Below are positions 12,743-21,663 of a stretch of 64,000 bases of DNA, piece by piece. Numbering within the stretch: the first letter of the stretch is position 1; every line of letters starts with the position of its first letter. The stretch lies in NCBI RefSeq assembly GCF_014042355.1, contig NZ_JACEZU010000005.1, forward strand, positions 356,701 to 420,700, in the 5' to 3' direction. The translations under genes and the position numbers were made by a program. This DNA comes from Rugamonas apoptosis. Its GTDB lineage: Bacteria; Pseudomonadota; Gammaproteobacteria; Burkholderiales; Burkholderiaceae_D. Below the pieces are notes generated by a model. It searched no databases and was not told the DNA's origin. It was given only the letters and a program-made list of their open reading frames with translations.

Positions 12743-15700
12743 ATGATAAAGACACGGGACCTGACCAGCGCCATCGCACCTTACCTGAAGCAAGCCGCCA
12801 CCTGGCGCCGGGCCGGCTTGGCCCTGCTGCTGGCCGGTGCGCTGGGCGCGGCCACGCAATGGGTGGGTCAACGCGAGGAGCGGCGCGCCGTGAGCGCGCT
12901 GGAATCCCGGTTGCTGGGCCGCAGCGCCGCCAACGCCAGCCTGCTGGCGCAGCAATTGGGCACGCTGGAGCGCGACGTGCGCTTCCTGGCCAGCGTGCCG
13001 CCGGTGGACGGCATCGTGCGCGCCAGCGCCAACGACGGCTACGATGCGCGGGACGCGACTCCCATCAAGCTGTGGCGACAGCGCCTGACGAACATCTTCC
13101 AGTCCTATGCCGCCGCCAATCCCGACATCCTGCAAGTGAGCCTGATCGGCCTGGCCGACCAGGGCCGCGAGCTGGTGCGGATCGAACGCACCGGCACCGT
13201 GATCAGCGCGGCGCCCCCCGCCCAGTTGCGGCCGGCGGCCGCACAGTCCGAACTGCGGGCCGCCGCCCAGCTGGCGCCGGGCCAGGTGCACCTGTCCGAT
13301 ATCGGCTGGCGGCGTGAAGACGGCCAGCCCGTCGCGCCGGCCACGCCCGTGCTGCGGGCCGCCACCGCCGTGCATGATGCGCAGGGCGCATTGTTTGGCG
13401 CCATCGTCGTCAGTTACGCCGCGCGCGCCTTCCTCGCCCCGCCGTTGGCCAACCTGGCGCCGGACCTGCGGGTCTACCTCACCAATGGCGGCGGCGATTT
13501 CCTGTTACACCCGGACCCGGCCACCAGCTTCGGTTTCGAACGTGGCCGCCCCGTGCGCTGGCAAGACCAGTTCCACCCATTGGCCAGCGACGCCAGCGCG
13601 CCGCTGGGGCGCTACGATGGTCCGGACGGCACCGTCATCGCCGCGGCGCGGCGTGTCAAGCTCGACCAGCGCCATCCGGAACGCGATCTGACGCTGGTCC
13701 TGGCCACCCCGCTGGCGCCCGCTGTGACGGCCCGCCACACGGCCCAGCTCACACTGCTGCTGTCCATGCTCTGCGGCGGCTTGCTGGTGGGCGGCGCCAA
13801 CCACCTGTTGCGGCGCCAGCGGCGCCAGCTGGACGCCTACCGGGCCGCCGCCACGGCCCGCATCCAGCAATTGAACGTGTCGCTGGAACAGCAGGTGCGC
13901 GAACGCACGCGCCAGATCGAATCGGTCACCATCCTGCAGCGCGCCATCCTGGCCCATGCCTCCTATGCCATCATCGCCACCGACACGAACGGCACCATAC
14001 GCCTGTTCAATCCGGCCGCCGAACGCATGCTGGGCTACAGCGCCGCCGAACTGCTGGGCAAGAGCAGCCCGGAACGGCTCCACGAGCACGACGAGGTGGT
14101 GGCGCGCGCCGCCGCCCTGTCGCAGGAACTGGGCCGCGAGATCGCGCCCGGCTTCGACGTGTTCGTGGCCAAGGCCAGGCTGGGTCTGCCCAACGAGGAT
14201 GGCTACACCTACGTGCGCAGGGATGGCAGCACCTTCCCCGGCCTGCTGTCGGTGAGCGCGCTGCGCGAGGACAGCGGCGCCATCATCGGTTTCCTCGGCA
14301 TCATCTCCGACATCTCAGCCCGCGAGCAGGACCGGCGCACCCTGGTGGCCGCGCGCGACCAGCTGCTGAACGCGTCGCGGGTGGCCGAACTGGGCATCTG
14401 GACCTGGGAACCGGCCAGCGGTGCCGTGGAATGGAACGAACGCATGTTCGAATTCTACGACGTGCCACAGCAGGAACGCGTGGGCCCGATTTACGAAGCC
14501 TGGCAGGGACGGCTGCATCCCGAGGACAGGGAACGCGTGCTGGCCGGCCTGCGCTCCGCCGCCGACGGCACCGCGCGGCAGCAAACCACCTTCCGCGTCG
14601 TCACCCGCGATGGCGCGGTGCGCTACATGCAAGCCGTCACCTCGCAGGAACGGGACCGCAATGGCCAGGTGCTGCGGGTGCTGGGCATCAACCGCGACAT
14701 CACCTCCGAGCACGAGGCGGAACAGGCTTTGCGCGCGGCCATGACAGCGGCCGACGCGGCCAACCGGGCCAAGTCCGAGTTCCTGGCCAATATGAGCCAC
14801 GAGATCCGCTCGCCGCTCAACGCCGTGCTGGGCATGCTGACCCTGCTCAAACAGACCGCGCTGGACGCGCGCCAGCGCGACTACGCCGACAAGTGCGAAG
14901 TGGCGGGCCGCGCCCTGCTCGACATCCTCAACGACATTCTCGATTTCTCCCGCGTGGAGGCCGGCAAGCTGGCGCTCGATCCGCATATCTTCAGCGTGCG
15001 CCAGTTGCTGCACGAGGTGGACATCATCCTCAGCGCCAACGTGGGCGGGCGCGCCATCGCGCTGCGCTACCAGGTGGCCGACGACCTGCCGCCATGGGTG
15101 GTGGGCGACGCGCTGCGGCTGCGCCAGGTGCTGCTCAACCTGGGCGGCAACGCCATCAAGTTCACCCACGAGGGCGAAGTGGCGGTCTCGGTGGAGACGG
15201 CGTGTGCGCCGCAAGTGGGCCAGGATGGCCAGGGTAGCCAGGATCGACTTGATAGCCCGCCGCCATTGGCGCTGCGCTTTGCCGTGCGCGACACCGGCAT
15301 CGGCATCGCGCCGGAGCAGCTGGAACGCATCTTTGACGGCTTCTCGCAGGCCGAGGCGTCGACGGCGCGCCGCTACGGCGGCTCCGGGCTGGGCCTGGCC
15401 ATCTGCCGCCGGCTGGTGCGGATGATGGGCGGCACGCTCACGGTGGACAGCCGGCCGGGCGCTGGCAGCACGTTCAGTTTCGTGCTGCCGCTGCAGCGCG
15501 CCGCAGCCCCTGTGCCGGGCGTATCGGGCGTACCGGGCGTATCGGGCGTACCGGGCGTACCGGGCGTATCGGGCGTGCCGGGAGCACCGGGAGCGCCGGA
15601 CATACCGAGCGTGCTGGGCGCACCGGGCGCACCGGGCTTGGCGCCGGCGCCGCTTGCGGCCACGCCGCTGGCCGGGCTGCGCCTGCTGCTGGTGGAGGAC

Positions 15701-16756
15701 AACCCCATCAACCAGCAAGTGGCCGGCGAACTGCTGCGCCAGGCCGGCGCCAGCGTGGACATGGCCGACCACGGGCAGGCCGCGCTCGACATGCTGGCGG
15801 CCGATCCGCACTACGACTGCGTGCTGATGGATATCCAGATGCCGCACATGGATGGCTACCAGGCCGCCCGCCTGATTCGCGGCCGGCTCGGCCTCACCGA
15901 CCTGCCCATCGTCGCCATGACAGCCAACGCCATGCCGTCGGACCGCGACCAAGCGTTCCAGGCCGGCATGAACGACCACGTGGGCAAACCGTTCGACCTG
16001 GCCCAGTTACTGGCCGTGGTGGCTCACCATACGGCCCGCGCCAGCACTGTGAAGATGGATGCCGCAAGCGCGCCAAAGCCGGCGCCCGTGCCAGAGCCGG
16101 GGCCGGGCATCAATGGCAGCGCCGCGCTGGCGCGCTTCAACGGCAACGCCTCCGTCTACCAGCGTGCGCTGCAGCGCTTCGCGGCCGAATGCGGCGCACT
16201 GGCGGCGCAGGTGCCGCCAGCGCTGGAAAGCCCCGACGGCATGAGTGCGGCGGCCCGCCAGCTGCACAACCTCAAGGGCCTTGCCGCCACCGTCGGCGCG
16301 GACGCACTGGCGGCGCTGGCGCAATCGATGGAACTGCTGCTGCGCGGCCAAGCTAGCCCCACGGCTTGGCAAATGGAACACGCCCGCCTGATCGCCGAAG
16401 CCAGCCGCGCCGCCTCGGCCAGCGCGGAACTGGCGGCCAGCATGGTCCAGCACCTGGCCGCCATCCCCGCGCCCGCCTCCGAGGGCGCCAGCCCGGACGC
16501 CGCCACCCTGCCGGAGCAACTGGTGCGCCTGCGGCAGCTGCTGGAAGCGTCCAACCTCGATGCGCTGCCCCTGTTCGAGCGCCTGCTGCGCGAGCAGCGC
16601 GCCGCCATGGAACCGGAGGCGGCCCGCCTGGCAGCGGCCGTGGACAATTTCGACCTGGCCAGCGCGGCCCATATCTGCCAGGCCATGCTGGACCGGCTGG
16701 CCCCCGACTCACACTCTGCAATACAAGAACGCGACCATGCACAAGCTCTCTCCTGA
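12743..16756 (+). CDS. Hybrid histidine kinase (Cache-PAS-PAS-HisKA-HATPase-REC-HPt)
   Basis: 1337 residues. TM1 is about 23-42, a periplasmic double-Cache-like sensor about 45-330, TM2 about 335-355, then a coiled coil, PAS 1 (about 400-515), PAS 2 with PAC motif '[12 protein letters not shown]' (about 530-650), HisKA with H686 ('[13 protein letters not shown]'), HATPase, receiver with D1030 ('[12 protein letters not shown]') and HPt with H1175 ('[13 protein letters not shown]'). All phospho-residues are present. Between HATPase and receiver lies a run of 14 Gly-containing tripeptides (15512-15637), a collagen-like linker. There is no clear Shine-Dalgarno before ATG 12743. The 3' end overlaps the next REC-GGDEF gene by 20 bp, its likely output. 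Confidence 0.92.
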   Translation: MIKTRDLTSAIAPYLKQAATWRRAGLALLLAGALGAATQWVGQREERRAVSALESRLLGRSAANASLLAQQLGTLERDVRFLASVPPVDGIVRASANDGYDARDATPIKLWRQRLTNIFQSYAAANPDILQVSLIGLADQGRELVRIERTGTVISAAPPAQLRPAAAQSELRAAAQLAPGQVHLSDIGWRREDGQPVAPATPVLRAATAVHDAQGALFGAIVVSYAARAFLAPPLANLAPDLRVYLTNGGGDFLLHPDPATSFGFERGRPVRWQDQFHPLASDASAPLGRYDGPDGTVIAAARRVKLDQRHPERDLTLVLATPLAPAVTARHTAQLTLLLSMLCGGLLVGGANHLLRRQRRQLDAYRAAATARIQQLNVSLEQQVRERTRQIESVTILQRAILAHASYAIIATDTNGTIRLFNPAAERMLGYSAAELLGKSSPERLHEHDEVVARAAALSQELGREIAPGFDVFVAKARLGLPNEDGYTYVRRDGSTFPGLLSVSALREDSGAIIGFLGIISDISAREQDRRTLVAARDQLLNASRVAELGIWTWEPASGAVEWNERMFEFYDVPQQERVGPIYEAWQGRLHPEDRERVLAGLRSAADGTARQQTTFRVVTRDGAVRYMQAVTSQERDRNGQVLRVLGINRDITSEHEAEQALRAAMTAADAANRAKSEFLANMSHEIRSPLNAVLGMLTLLKQTALDARQRDYADKCEVAGRALLDILNDILDFSRVEAGKLALDPHIFSVRQLLHEVDIILSANVGGRAIALRYQVADDLPPWVVGDALRLRQVLLNLGGNAIKFTHEGEVAVSVETACAPQVGQDGQGSQDRLDSPPPLALRFAVRDTGIGIAPEQLERIFDGFSQAEASTARRYGGSGLGLAICRRLVRMMGGTLTVDSRPGAGSTFSFVLPLQRAAAPVPGVSGVPGVSGVPGVPGVSGVPGAPGAPDIPSVLGAPGAPGLAPAPLAATPLAGLRLLLVEDNPINQQVAGELLRQAGASVDMADHGQAALDMLAADPHYDCVLMDIQMPHMDGYQAARLIRGRLGLTDLPIVAMTANAMPSDRDQAFQAGMNDHVGKPFDLAQLLAVVAHHTARASTVKMDAASAPKPAPVPEPGPGINGSAALARFNGNASVYQRALQRFAAECGALAAQVPPALESPDGMSAAARQLHNLKGLAATVGADALAALAQSMELLLRGQASPTAWQMEHARLIAEASRAASASAELAASMVQHLAAIPAPASEGASPDAATLPEQLVRLRQLLEASNLDALPLFERLLREQRAAMEPEAARLAAAVDNFDLASAAHICQAMLDRLAPDSHSAIQERDHAQALS
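15512..15637 (+). repeat. 9-bp tandem repeats encoding a collagen-like linker
   Basis: Fourteen in-frame 9-bp units, mostly GTACCGGGC or GTATCGGGC, decaying toward the 3' end. They encode V-P-G / V-S-G / A-P-G tripeptides, a Gly-every-third-residue pattern, between the HATPase and receiver domains of the hybrid kinase. Confidence 0.85.
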
Positions 16757-17654
16757 ACGCCGCGGCCGGGTACTGGTGGTGGATGACCAGCCCATCAACA
16801 TCCGCATGCTGCACGCCGTGCTGGCCGAGGAATTCGAAGTATTTGCCGCCACCAGCGGTGAACAGGCGCTCGAATTCTGCCGCGACAGCAAGCCGGACCT
16901 GATCCTGCTCGACGTGGTCATGCCGGGCATGGATGGACTGACCGTGTGCCGCCGCCTGAAGCAGGACCAGGAAACGCGGGCCATCCCCGTCATCTTCGTC
17001 ACGGCCGGCATCCTGGCCGAGGAGGAAAATGCCTGCTGGAGCGCGGGCGCGGCCGACTTCGTGTCCAAGCCCGTCAACCCGCTCACCCTGCGCAACCGGG
17101 TACTGGCCCACCTGCAGTTCAAGCTGCACATGGACGCCCTGCAGGCGATGGCGTTCGCGGACGGCCTGACGGGCGTGGCCAACCGCCGCCTGTTCGACGA
17201 TACCGCGAAGGCCGAGTGCCGGCGCTGCGCGCGCAGCGGCAAGCCGCTGGCCATGCTGATGATCGACGTCGACTTCTTCAAGCGCTACAACGACCACTAC
17301 GGCCACCAGGCCGGCGATGAATGCCTGAAGCGGGTGGCGCTCACGCTCAAGGACAACCTGAAGCGGCCCCACGACCTGGTGGCCCGCTATGGCGGCGAGG
17401 AATTCGCCTGCATGCTGCCGGACACGGACGAAGCGGGCGCGATGACTGTCGCCGAACAACTGCGGCTGGCCATCGCAGCGCTGGCCATCGCCCATGCCGA
17501 CAGTCTCATCGCGCCCCATGTCACCATCAGCGTGGGCGTGGCCGTGCTGCGGCCACAGCCCGACGACGACTGCGGCGCCCTGTTGCGGCAGGCCGACCAG
17601 GCTCTGTACCAGGCCAAGCATGAAGGGCGCGACCGCTGCCGGCTGGCGCAATAA
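16737..17654 (+). CDS. REC-GGDEF response regulator, diguanylate cyclase
   Basis: 305 residues from ATG 16737; a longer open frame upstream lies inside the kinase gene and is not used. The receiver (about 10-130) has phospho-acceptor D59 in 'LILLDVVMPGMDG'. GGDEF (about 140-300) has G219-G-E-E-F and an I-site R-P-H-D five residues before it. It is an active, feedback-inhibited c-di-GMP synthase by sequence. It overlaps the preceding hybrid kinase by 20 bp, which implies a shared transcript and a cognate pair. It is a close paralogue in layout of the REC-GGDEF at 11021, so the window holds two kinase/cyclase pairs in tandem. Confidence 0.92.
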   Translation: MHKLSPERRGRVLVVDDQPINIRMLHAVLAEEFEVFAATSGEQALEFCRDSKPDLILLDVVMPGMDGLTVCRRLKQDQETRAIPVIFVTAGILAEEENACWSAGAADFVSKPVNPLTLRNRVLAHLQFKLHMDALQAMAFADGLTGVANRRLFDDTAKAECRRCARSGKPLAMLMIDVDFFKRYNDHYGHQAGDECLKRVALTLKDNLKRPHDLVARYGGEEFACMLPDTDEAGAMTVAEQLRLAIAALAIAHADSLIAPHVTISVGVAVLRPQPDDDCGALLRQADQALYQAKHEGRDRCRLAQ

Positions 17655-17661
17655 AGCGGCG

Positions 17662-18738
17662 TCAGAACAGGTCGATGGTGCCCGACTGGACTTCCTGCAG
17701 CCGGCCGGTGCGGATCAGCTCTTCGTAGAAATAGATGCGGTCACGGCCATCGGCTTTGGCTTCGTACAGGGCCCGGTCGGCGCGATTGATGATCGCTTGC
17801 GGTTGCACGGCGGGATCAGCCATGCTGAAGCCGCCGCTGATGGACAGCCTCCCCACCTGGGGAAACTTGAATTGGGCCACGGCCTGGCGCGCGCGCTCGA
17901 AGATCTGGGTGGCCGTGGCCAAGTCGTTGGCCGCCACGATCACGATGAACTCCTCGCCACCGTAACGGTACAGCAGGTCGGAACGGCGCAACGCGCCTTC
18001 CAGCAGGCGTGCCGTCAGCAGCAGGATTTCATCGCCCATGATGTGGCCGTGGGTGTCGTTGACTTTCTTGAAATGGTCGATATCGAGCACCCCCAGCCAG
18101 TAGGTCTGGGCCTGGTCGCGGCGGCGGTTGACCTGGGCGGCTTCGGCGCCGTGCTTGAGCCGCTGGGCCAGCGCATCCCACATCCGGGTCAGATTCAGTT
18201 CCAGCGAATGGCGGTTCAGCAGGCCCGTGAGACGGTCGCGCTGGCTGGCGTCGAGCAGCGCGTAATAGTTGGAGAACACTTCCAGCACCCCGTGAATGAC
18301 GGCGTGCTCGGTGGGCGTCACTTCGTGGTCGCGCTCGAATACGACATAGCCGCACAGGTGGTCGGCGCCATGCAGCGGGTAGCCGATCAGGTAGCCGCCC
18401 GGCTGCGGACGTGCGCAGCTGTGGTCGAGCAGGCGCAGCGCACTGAGCAAGTCGGCCACGGCCGGTTCCAGGCCGACGGCGCTGCCCGGTTCCCCGGTCT
18501 GGTCGCAGGTGCGGTACCGTTCCCCGCCCACCATGGCCGCGTCGCGCGTGTGGTGCAGCGCGCGCGTGACGACGCCATGCTCGTCCACCCGGTACAACGA
18601 GGTAGATTTGATGCCCAGCACAGGCCCCAGCGTGCGCAACAGGCTTTGCTCGACCAGGTGCATATCGCGGCAGGCCGTCATTTCCCCCAGCTGTTTGAGT
18701 ACGCTGGGCACGGGGTGTTCCGATTTCAGTGTCAGCAT
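17662..18738 (-). CDS. GAF-like/GGDEF diguanylate cyclase
   Basis: 358 residues. The N-terminal half (about 1-170) looks like a GAF sensor ('CRDMHLVEQSLLRTLGPVLG', 'LIGYPLHGADHLCGYVVFER'), followed by a GGDEF domain with G260-G-E-E-F and I-site R-R-S-D five residues before it. It lacks a receiver and membrane helices, so it is a soluble cyclase controlled by a small ligand bound in the GAF-like domain. An insertion of about 15 residues ('GAEAAQVNRRRDQAQ') sits between the first GGDEF helix and 'WLGVLDIDHFKKVND'. It is convergent with the REC-GGDEF gene; the stop codons are only seven bases apart and no terminator lies between them. Confidence 0.9.
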   Translation of the reverse strand: MLTLKSEHPVPSVLKQLGEMTACRDMHLVEQSLLRTLGPVLGIKSTSLYRVDEHGVVTRALHHTRDAAMVGGERYRTCDQTGEPGSAVGLEPAVADLLSALRLLDHSCARPQPGGYLIGYPLHGADHLCGYVVFERDHEVTPTEHAVIHGVLEVFSNYYALLDASQRDRLTGLLNRHSLELNLTRMWDALAQRLKHGAEAAQVNRRRDQAQTYWLGVLDIDHFKKVNDTHGHIMGDEILLLTARLLEGALRRSDLLYRYGGEEFIVIVAANDLATATQIFERARQAVAQFKFPQVGRLSISGGFSMADPAVQPQAIINRADRALYEAKADGRDRIYFYEELIRTGRLQEVQSGTIDLF

Positions 18739-19045
18739 GATGTCGTTCCAGGCGCGGCTACATAGGGCGCTTGAGCGGGCGCGGTGCGCCAGGGCGGGAG
18801 TATCGCTACATGGGGATCAGCGCACATCGGATATCAAGGCACAGGCGGAAGGCCTTGTGGCACGGCGCGCGATCTGTCGCCATCGTAACAAGGAATGCTG
18901 GCCTCAACAAGTGACAATTTGTGAGATTTGCGGTAACCGGACGGGCGCGATGACCCGTCCAGCCCCGGCGCGCGGCGCACGTTAGTTAAACAACAAGCGA
19001 CAACAAGCGACAACAAGCGACAGCAAGCGGCCGCCGGCGCGCGCC
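18739..19045. other. Non-coding gap with 10-bp repeats
   Basis: 307 bp between the GAF-GGDEF gene and the PPOX gene. Apart from the 10-bp tandem repeat at 18991-19030, only an imperfect dyad near 18910-18935 was noticed. No open frame with coding character and no T-tract terminator was seen. Confidence 0.5.
18991..19030 (+). repeat. 10-bp tandem repeat, four copies
   Basis: Three perfect copies of CAACAAGCGA followed by a fourth with two changes (CAGCAAGCGG), lying immediately past the 3' end of the PPOX gene. There are no spacers, so it is a simple minisatellite and not a CRISPR. Confidence 0.9.
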
Positions 19046-19915
19046 TCAATCGTCCGGGCGCAGGCGCCAGCGCAGCGGCACGGCCGCCGGCCGCAGGGTG
19101 CCACGCTCCACCCGAAAATGCCACAGCCGTTCCGCGCCCGGCAGGCCGGCCGCCGCACCATCCCACTCGACCACGGCCCGCCCCTGCAGGTGCAGGACAT
19201 CACCGCTGGCGTAGTCGATCAGCAGCAAGGCCGTGCGCGCGTCCACCAGCATATTGCCCAGCGTGTTGAAGTAGCGGTTGCCGGCGTAATCGGGCACCGT
19301 CAGGGTGTCGCCCGCTATCCGCACGAAACCGGGTTCGCCACCCCGGTGCGAGATGTCGGCACCGTATTGGCCGCCCGTGGTGGCCACGAAAAAGGTATCG
19401 GCGGAGGCCACCATGCGGCGCGCCTGCTCGCTCAATCCCTCGAAGGCGGTGGCCGACAGTGCGCCCCCCTCCTCCTCCGCTGGCGTCACGTCGCGCAGCC
19501 GGATGTATTTCGGGCAGTTGCCGAACGACTCGTCGACGGTGATGGTGAAGCCCTGCCCGTCCGCCTGCGTGATGCTGCCGTTGGCGCGGTTGCGGCGGCG
19601 CGTGCCAAAGTCCAGCCCCAGCAGGCCCACGCGGGTACCGGCGGGCGCGCCGAGCGGCGCCGCCACCCGCAGCGTGGTGGCATCGGGACTGGACACGAAA
19701 CCGGGCGCGCCGCTCAGCACCGCGGCCTGGGGCCAGCCATCCTCGCCCACAGTGGCCAGCAACACGAACGGCAGCATGGCGAAGAACTCACGGTGCTGGT
19801 CCGGCATGTGATCGCGAATGGCGCCGCCGCTGCTGCCTTTGCCGGCCAGTTGCTGGGCGCGCAGCTCGCCGGGGTGGAATGGGCCGCGCAGTGGACCGTC
19901 CATGGCCGCGCTCAT
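19046..19915 (-). CDS. Pyridoxamine 5'-phosphate oxidase-family flavoprotein
   Basis: 289 residues from ATG 19915, which overlaps the stop of the upstream GST gene (ATGA); a longer open frame continues into that gene and is rejected. The split-barrel FMN-binding fold of the PPOX superfamily is seen in 'FVLLATVGEDGWPQAAVLSG', 'FGNCPKYIRLRD' and 'FFVATTGGQYGADISHRGG' with 'GNRYFNTLGNMLVDART'. Family members bind FMN or related cofactors and reduce or detoxify small molecules. The 'HRGGEPGFV' region is the usual ligand-facing loop. Cotranscription with a glutathione S-transferase and divergence from a LysR regulator suggest a redox or xenobiotic stress role. The substrate is unknown. Confidence 0.85.
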   Translation of the reverse strand: MSAAMDGPLRGPFHPGELRAQQLAGKGSSGGAIRDHMPDQHREFFAMLPFVLLATVGEDGWPQAAVLSGAPGFVSSPDATTLRVAAPLGAPAGTRVGLLGLDFGTRRRNRANGSITQADGQGFTITVDESFGNCPKYIRLRDVTPAEEEGGALSATAFEGLSEQARRMVASADTFFVATTGGQYGADISHRGGEPGFVRIAGDTLTVPDYAGNRYFNTLGNMLVDARTALLLIDYASGDVLHLQGRAVVEWDGAAAGLPGAERLWHFRVERGTLRPAAVPLRWRLRPDD

Positions 19916-20559
19916 GTGCGCACCGGCGGCGTGCTGTCGGGCATGGGAACGAAACCGGGCAGCGCCTCCACCCGCGCCAGCCAGGCCCGCACGGCCGGAT
20001 AAGCGTCCAGCGCCACACCGCCTTCGGGCGCGTGCGCCACGTAGCCGTAGCAGGCCAGGTCGGCCAGCGTAGGCCGGCCGGCGGCCTGGAAGGCGCGCGT
20101 GGCCAGGAAGGCGCGCGTGGCCAGGTGCTGCTCCATGAAAGCCAGCAGACGGCCCGCGATGGCGTGGGCGCGGGACAGGTCGCCGTCCATGTTCCACAGT
20201 GTGACGGCGCGCGCCATGGCCGGGCCGAAGCGCAGCTCGCCGGCCGCGATCGACAGCCAGCGCGTGATCTCGGCCGCTTCCACCGGGTCGTCCGACAGCC
20301 AGCCGCCAGCGGGCGCGTAACGGCGGGCCAGGTAAGTCAGGATGGCGTTGCTGTCGGCCAGCACCAGGTCGCCGTCCTGCAGCACGGGAATCTGGCCCAG
20401 CGGATTCATGGCGCGGAAAGCGGCGCCGTCGCGCACGGCGGCCGGCGCGTCAACCAGTTCGTAGCGCAGCCCCAGCATGTGCAGCAGCAGTTCGACCCGG
20501 TGCACGTGGCCGGACAAGCGGGTGCCGTGCAGGATCAGGGTATGGGTGGAAGTGGTCAT
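19912..20559 (-). CDS. Glutathione S-transferase family protein
   Basis: 215 residues. ATG 20559 has GAGGAA before it; an upstream in-frame start at 20589 lacks support. The N-terminal thioredoxin-like domain (1-80) includes the cis-proline region 'GQIPVLQDGDLVLADSNAIL', which binds glutathione. The C-terminal all-helical domain follows. The usual catalytic Ser/Tyr near the N-terminus corresponds to 'GTRLSGHVHRV', where S is plausible. An 18-bp tandem duplication (20088-20123) repeats six residues (LATRAF LATRAF) in the helical domain. It is the first gene of a two-gene operon with the PPOX flavoprotein, divergent from the LysR gene. Confidence 0.88.
   Translation of the reverse strand: MTTSTHTLILHGTRLSGHVHRVELLLHMLGLRYELVDAPAAVRDGAAFRAMNPLGQIPVLQDGDLVLADSNAILTYLARRYAPAGGWLSDDPVEAAEITRWLSIAAGELRFGPAMARAVTLWNMDGDLSRAHAIAGRLLAFMEQHLATRAFLATRAFQAAGRPTLADLACYGYVAHAPEGGVALDAYPAVRAWLARVEALPGFVPMPDSTPPVRT
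20088..20123 (-). repeat. 18-bp tandem duplication inside GST gene
   Basis: Two identical 18-bp units (20088-20105 and 20106-20123) keep the frame and duplicate six residues of the GST helical domain. Confidence 0.9.
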
Positions 20560-20624
20560 GGCGGTTCCTCGTTTCGTTGATCGGTACACCCATGGTAGGC
20601 ATTCCAGTATTTGATGTAAATAAT

Positions 20625-20632
20625 GCTATAGT
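20625..20632 (+). promoter_or_regulatory. Extended -10-like element in LysR/GST divergent region
   Basis: TGCTATAGT at 20624-20632 fits an extended -10 (TG-N-TATAGT), 33 bp before the LysR start codon. The surrounding 75-bp intergenic region is unusually AT-rich for this sequence. No convincing -35 at 17 bp was found. Confidence 0.3.
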
Positions 20633-20664
20633 GGAAATTACTTTTTCAATTAGTGGAAGAATCC

Positions 20665-21663
20665 ATGGACCGCCTGGACGAACTGACCATCTTCGTCGCC
20701 ATCCTCGATAGCGCCAGCCTCAGTGGCGCGGCGCGCCGCTTGCGCCGCTCCGCGCCGGCCGTCACGCGCGCGCTGGCCGCGCTGGAGGAACGCCTGGGCA
20801 CGCGCCTGATCGAGCGCACCACGCGCCGGCTGGCGCCCACCGAGGCCGGCCTGCGGCTGGCCGACATGGCGCGCCGCGTGCTGGCCGATTACGAGCAGGC
20901 CGTGCGTGAAGACCCGGACGCGCCCCTGCGCGGCAAATTGCGCATCACGGCGCCGCAGGTGTTCGGGCGGCGCCACGTAACGGCGCTGGTGATGCGCTTC
21001 CTGGACGCCCATCCGGCCATGCAGGTGGAACTGCTGTTCAACGACCGCAACCTGGACCTGATCGAGGAAGGACTGGACCTGGCCGTGCGCATCGGCGCGC
21101 TGGCCGACGCCGGGCTGGTGGCGCGCCGCGTGGGCGAGGTGCGGCGCATGGTGGTGGCCAGTCCAGCCTATCTGGCGCGGCGCGGCACGCCCAACACACC
21201 GCAGGAACTGGAGCGGCATGACGTGGTGTTCACTGCGATCCGCTCGCCGCTGGAAGAATGGCGCTTTCGCCATGCGGGGCGCGACATGGCCGTGAAGCTG
21301 GCGCCGCGCCTGACGTTGAACGACACGGAAGCGACACTGGTGGCGGTGCGTGATGGTTTCGGACTGGGACGGGCACTGTCGTACCAGGTGGCGGACGACC
21401 TGGCGGCAGGCACGCTGGTGCGGTTGCTGGCCGACTACGAACCGGAATCGCTGCCGGTGCACCTGGTGGTATCGAGCGCGCGCTACATGGCGCCCAAGCT
21501 GCGTGCGCTGCTCGAATTCCTGGCCGCGCGGCTGGCCGCCCTACCCCCGCTGCAACCGTTGCCTCCCGCTAGGGTACCGATAACGGCGGCGCCGAAACCG
21601 GCGGGGCGGCGACAGGCAGGCGCCCCCAGCGCGCCACCATCGCGGAAAACTCGGCGGCCGTGA
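20665..21663 (+). CDS. LysR-family transcriptional regulator
   Basis: 332 residues from ATG 20665 (GGAAGAA in front). The winged HTH is residues 1-60 ('[20 protein letters not shown]'), the effector domain about 90-295 ('[19 protein letters not shown]', '[16 protein letters not shown]'). It is divergent from the GST/PPOX operon, the classic position of a LysR activator and its target. The C-terminus is about 35 residues longer than the family norm and is Pro/Ala/Arg-rich. This extra piece is read through the 3' end of the convergent hybrid-kinase gene (95-bp overlap), so the normal stop may have been lost. Confidence 0.88.
   Translation: MDRLDELTIFVAILDSASLSGAARRLRRSAPAVTRALAALEERLGTRLIERTTRRLAPTEAGLRLADMARRVLADYEQAVREDPDAPLRGKLRITAPQVFGRRHVTALVMRFLDAHPAMQVELLFNDRNLDLIEEGLDLAVRIGALADAGLVARRVGEVRRMVVASPAYLARRGTPNTPQELERHDVVFTAIRSPLEEWRFRHAGRDMAVKLAPRLTLNDTEATLVAVRDGFGLGRALSYQVADDLAAGTLVRLLADYEPESLPVHLVVSSARYMAPKLRALLEFLAARLAALPPLQPLPPARVPITAAPKPAGRRQAGAPSAPPSRKTRRP

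Noticed and set aside
18991..19030. CRISPR-like repeats
   Set aside because: Units are 10 bp with no spacers and there are no cas genes.
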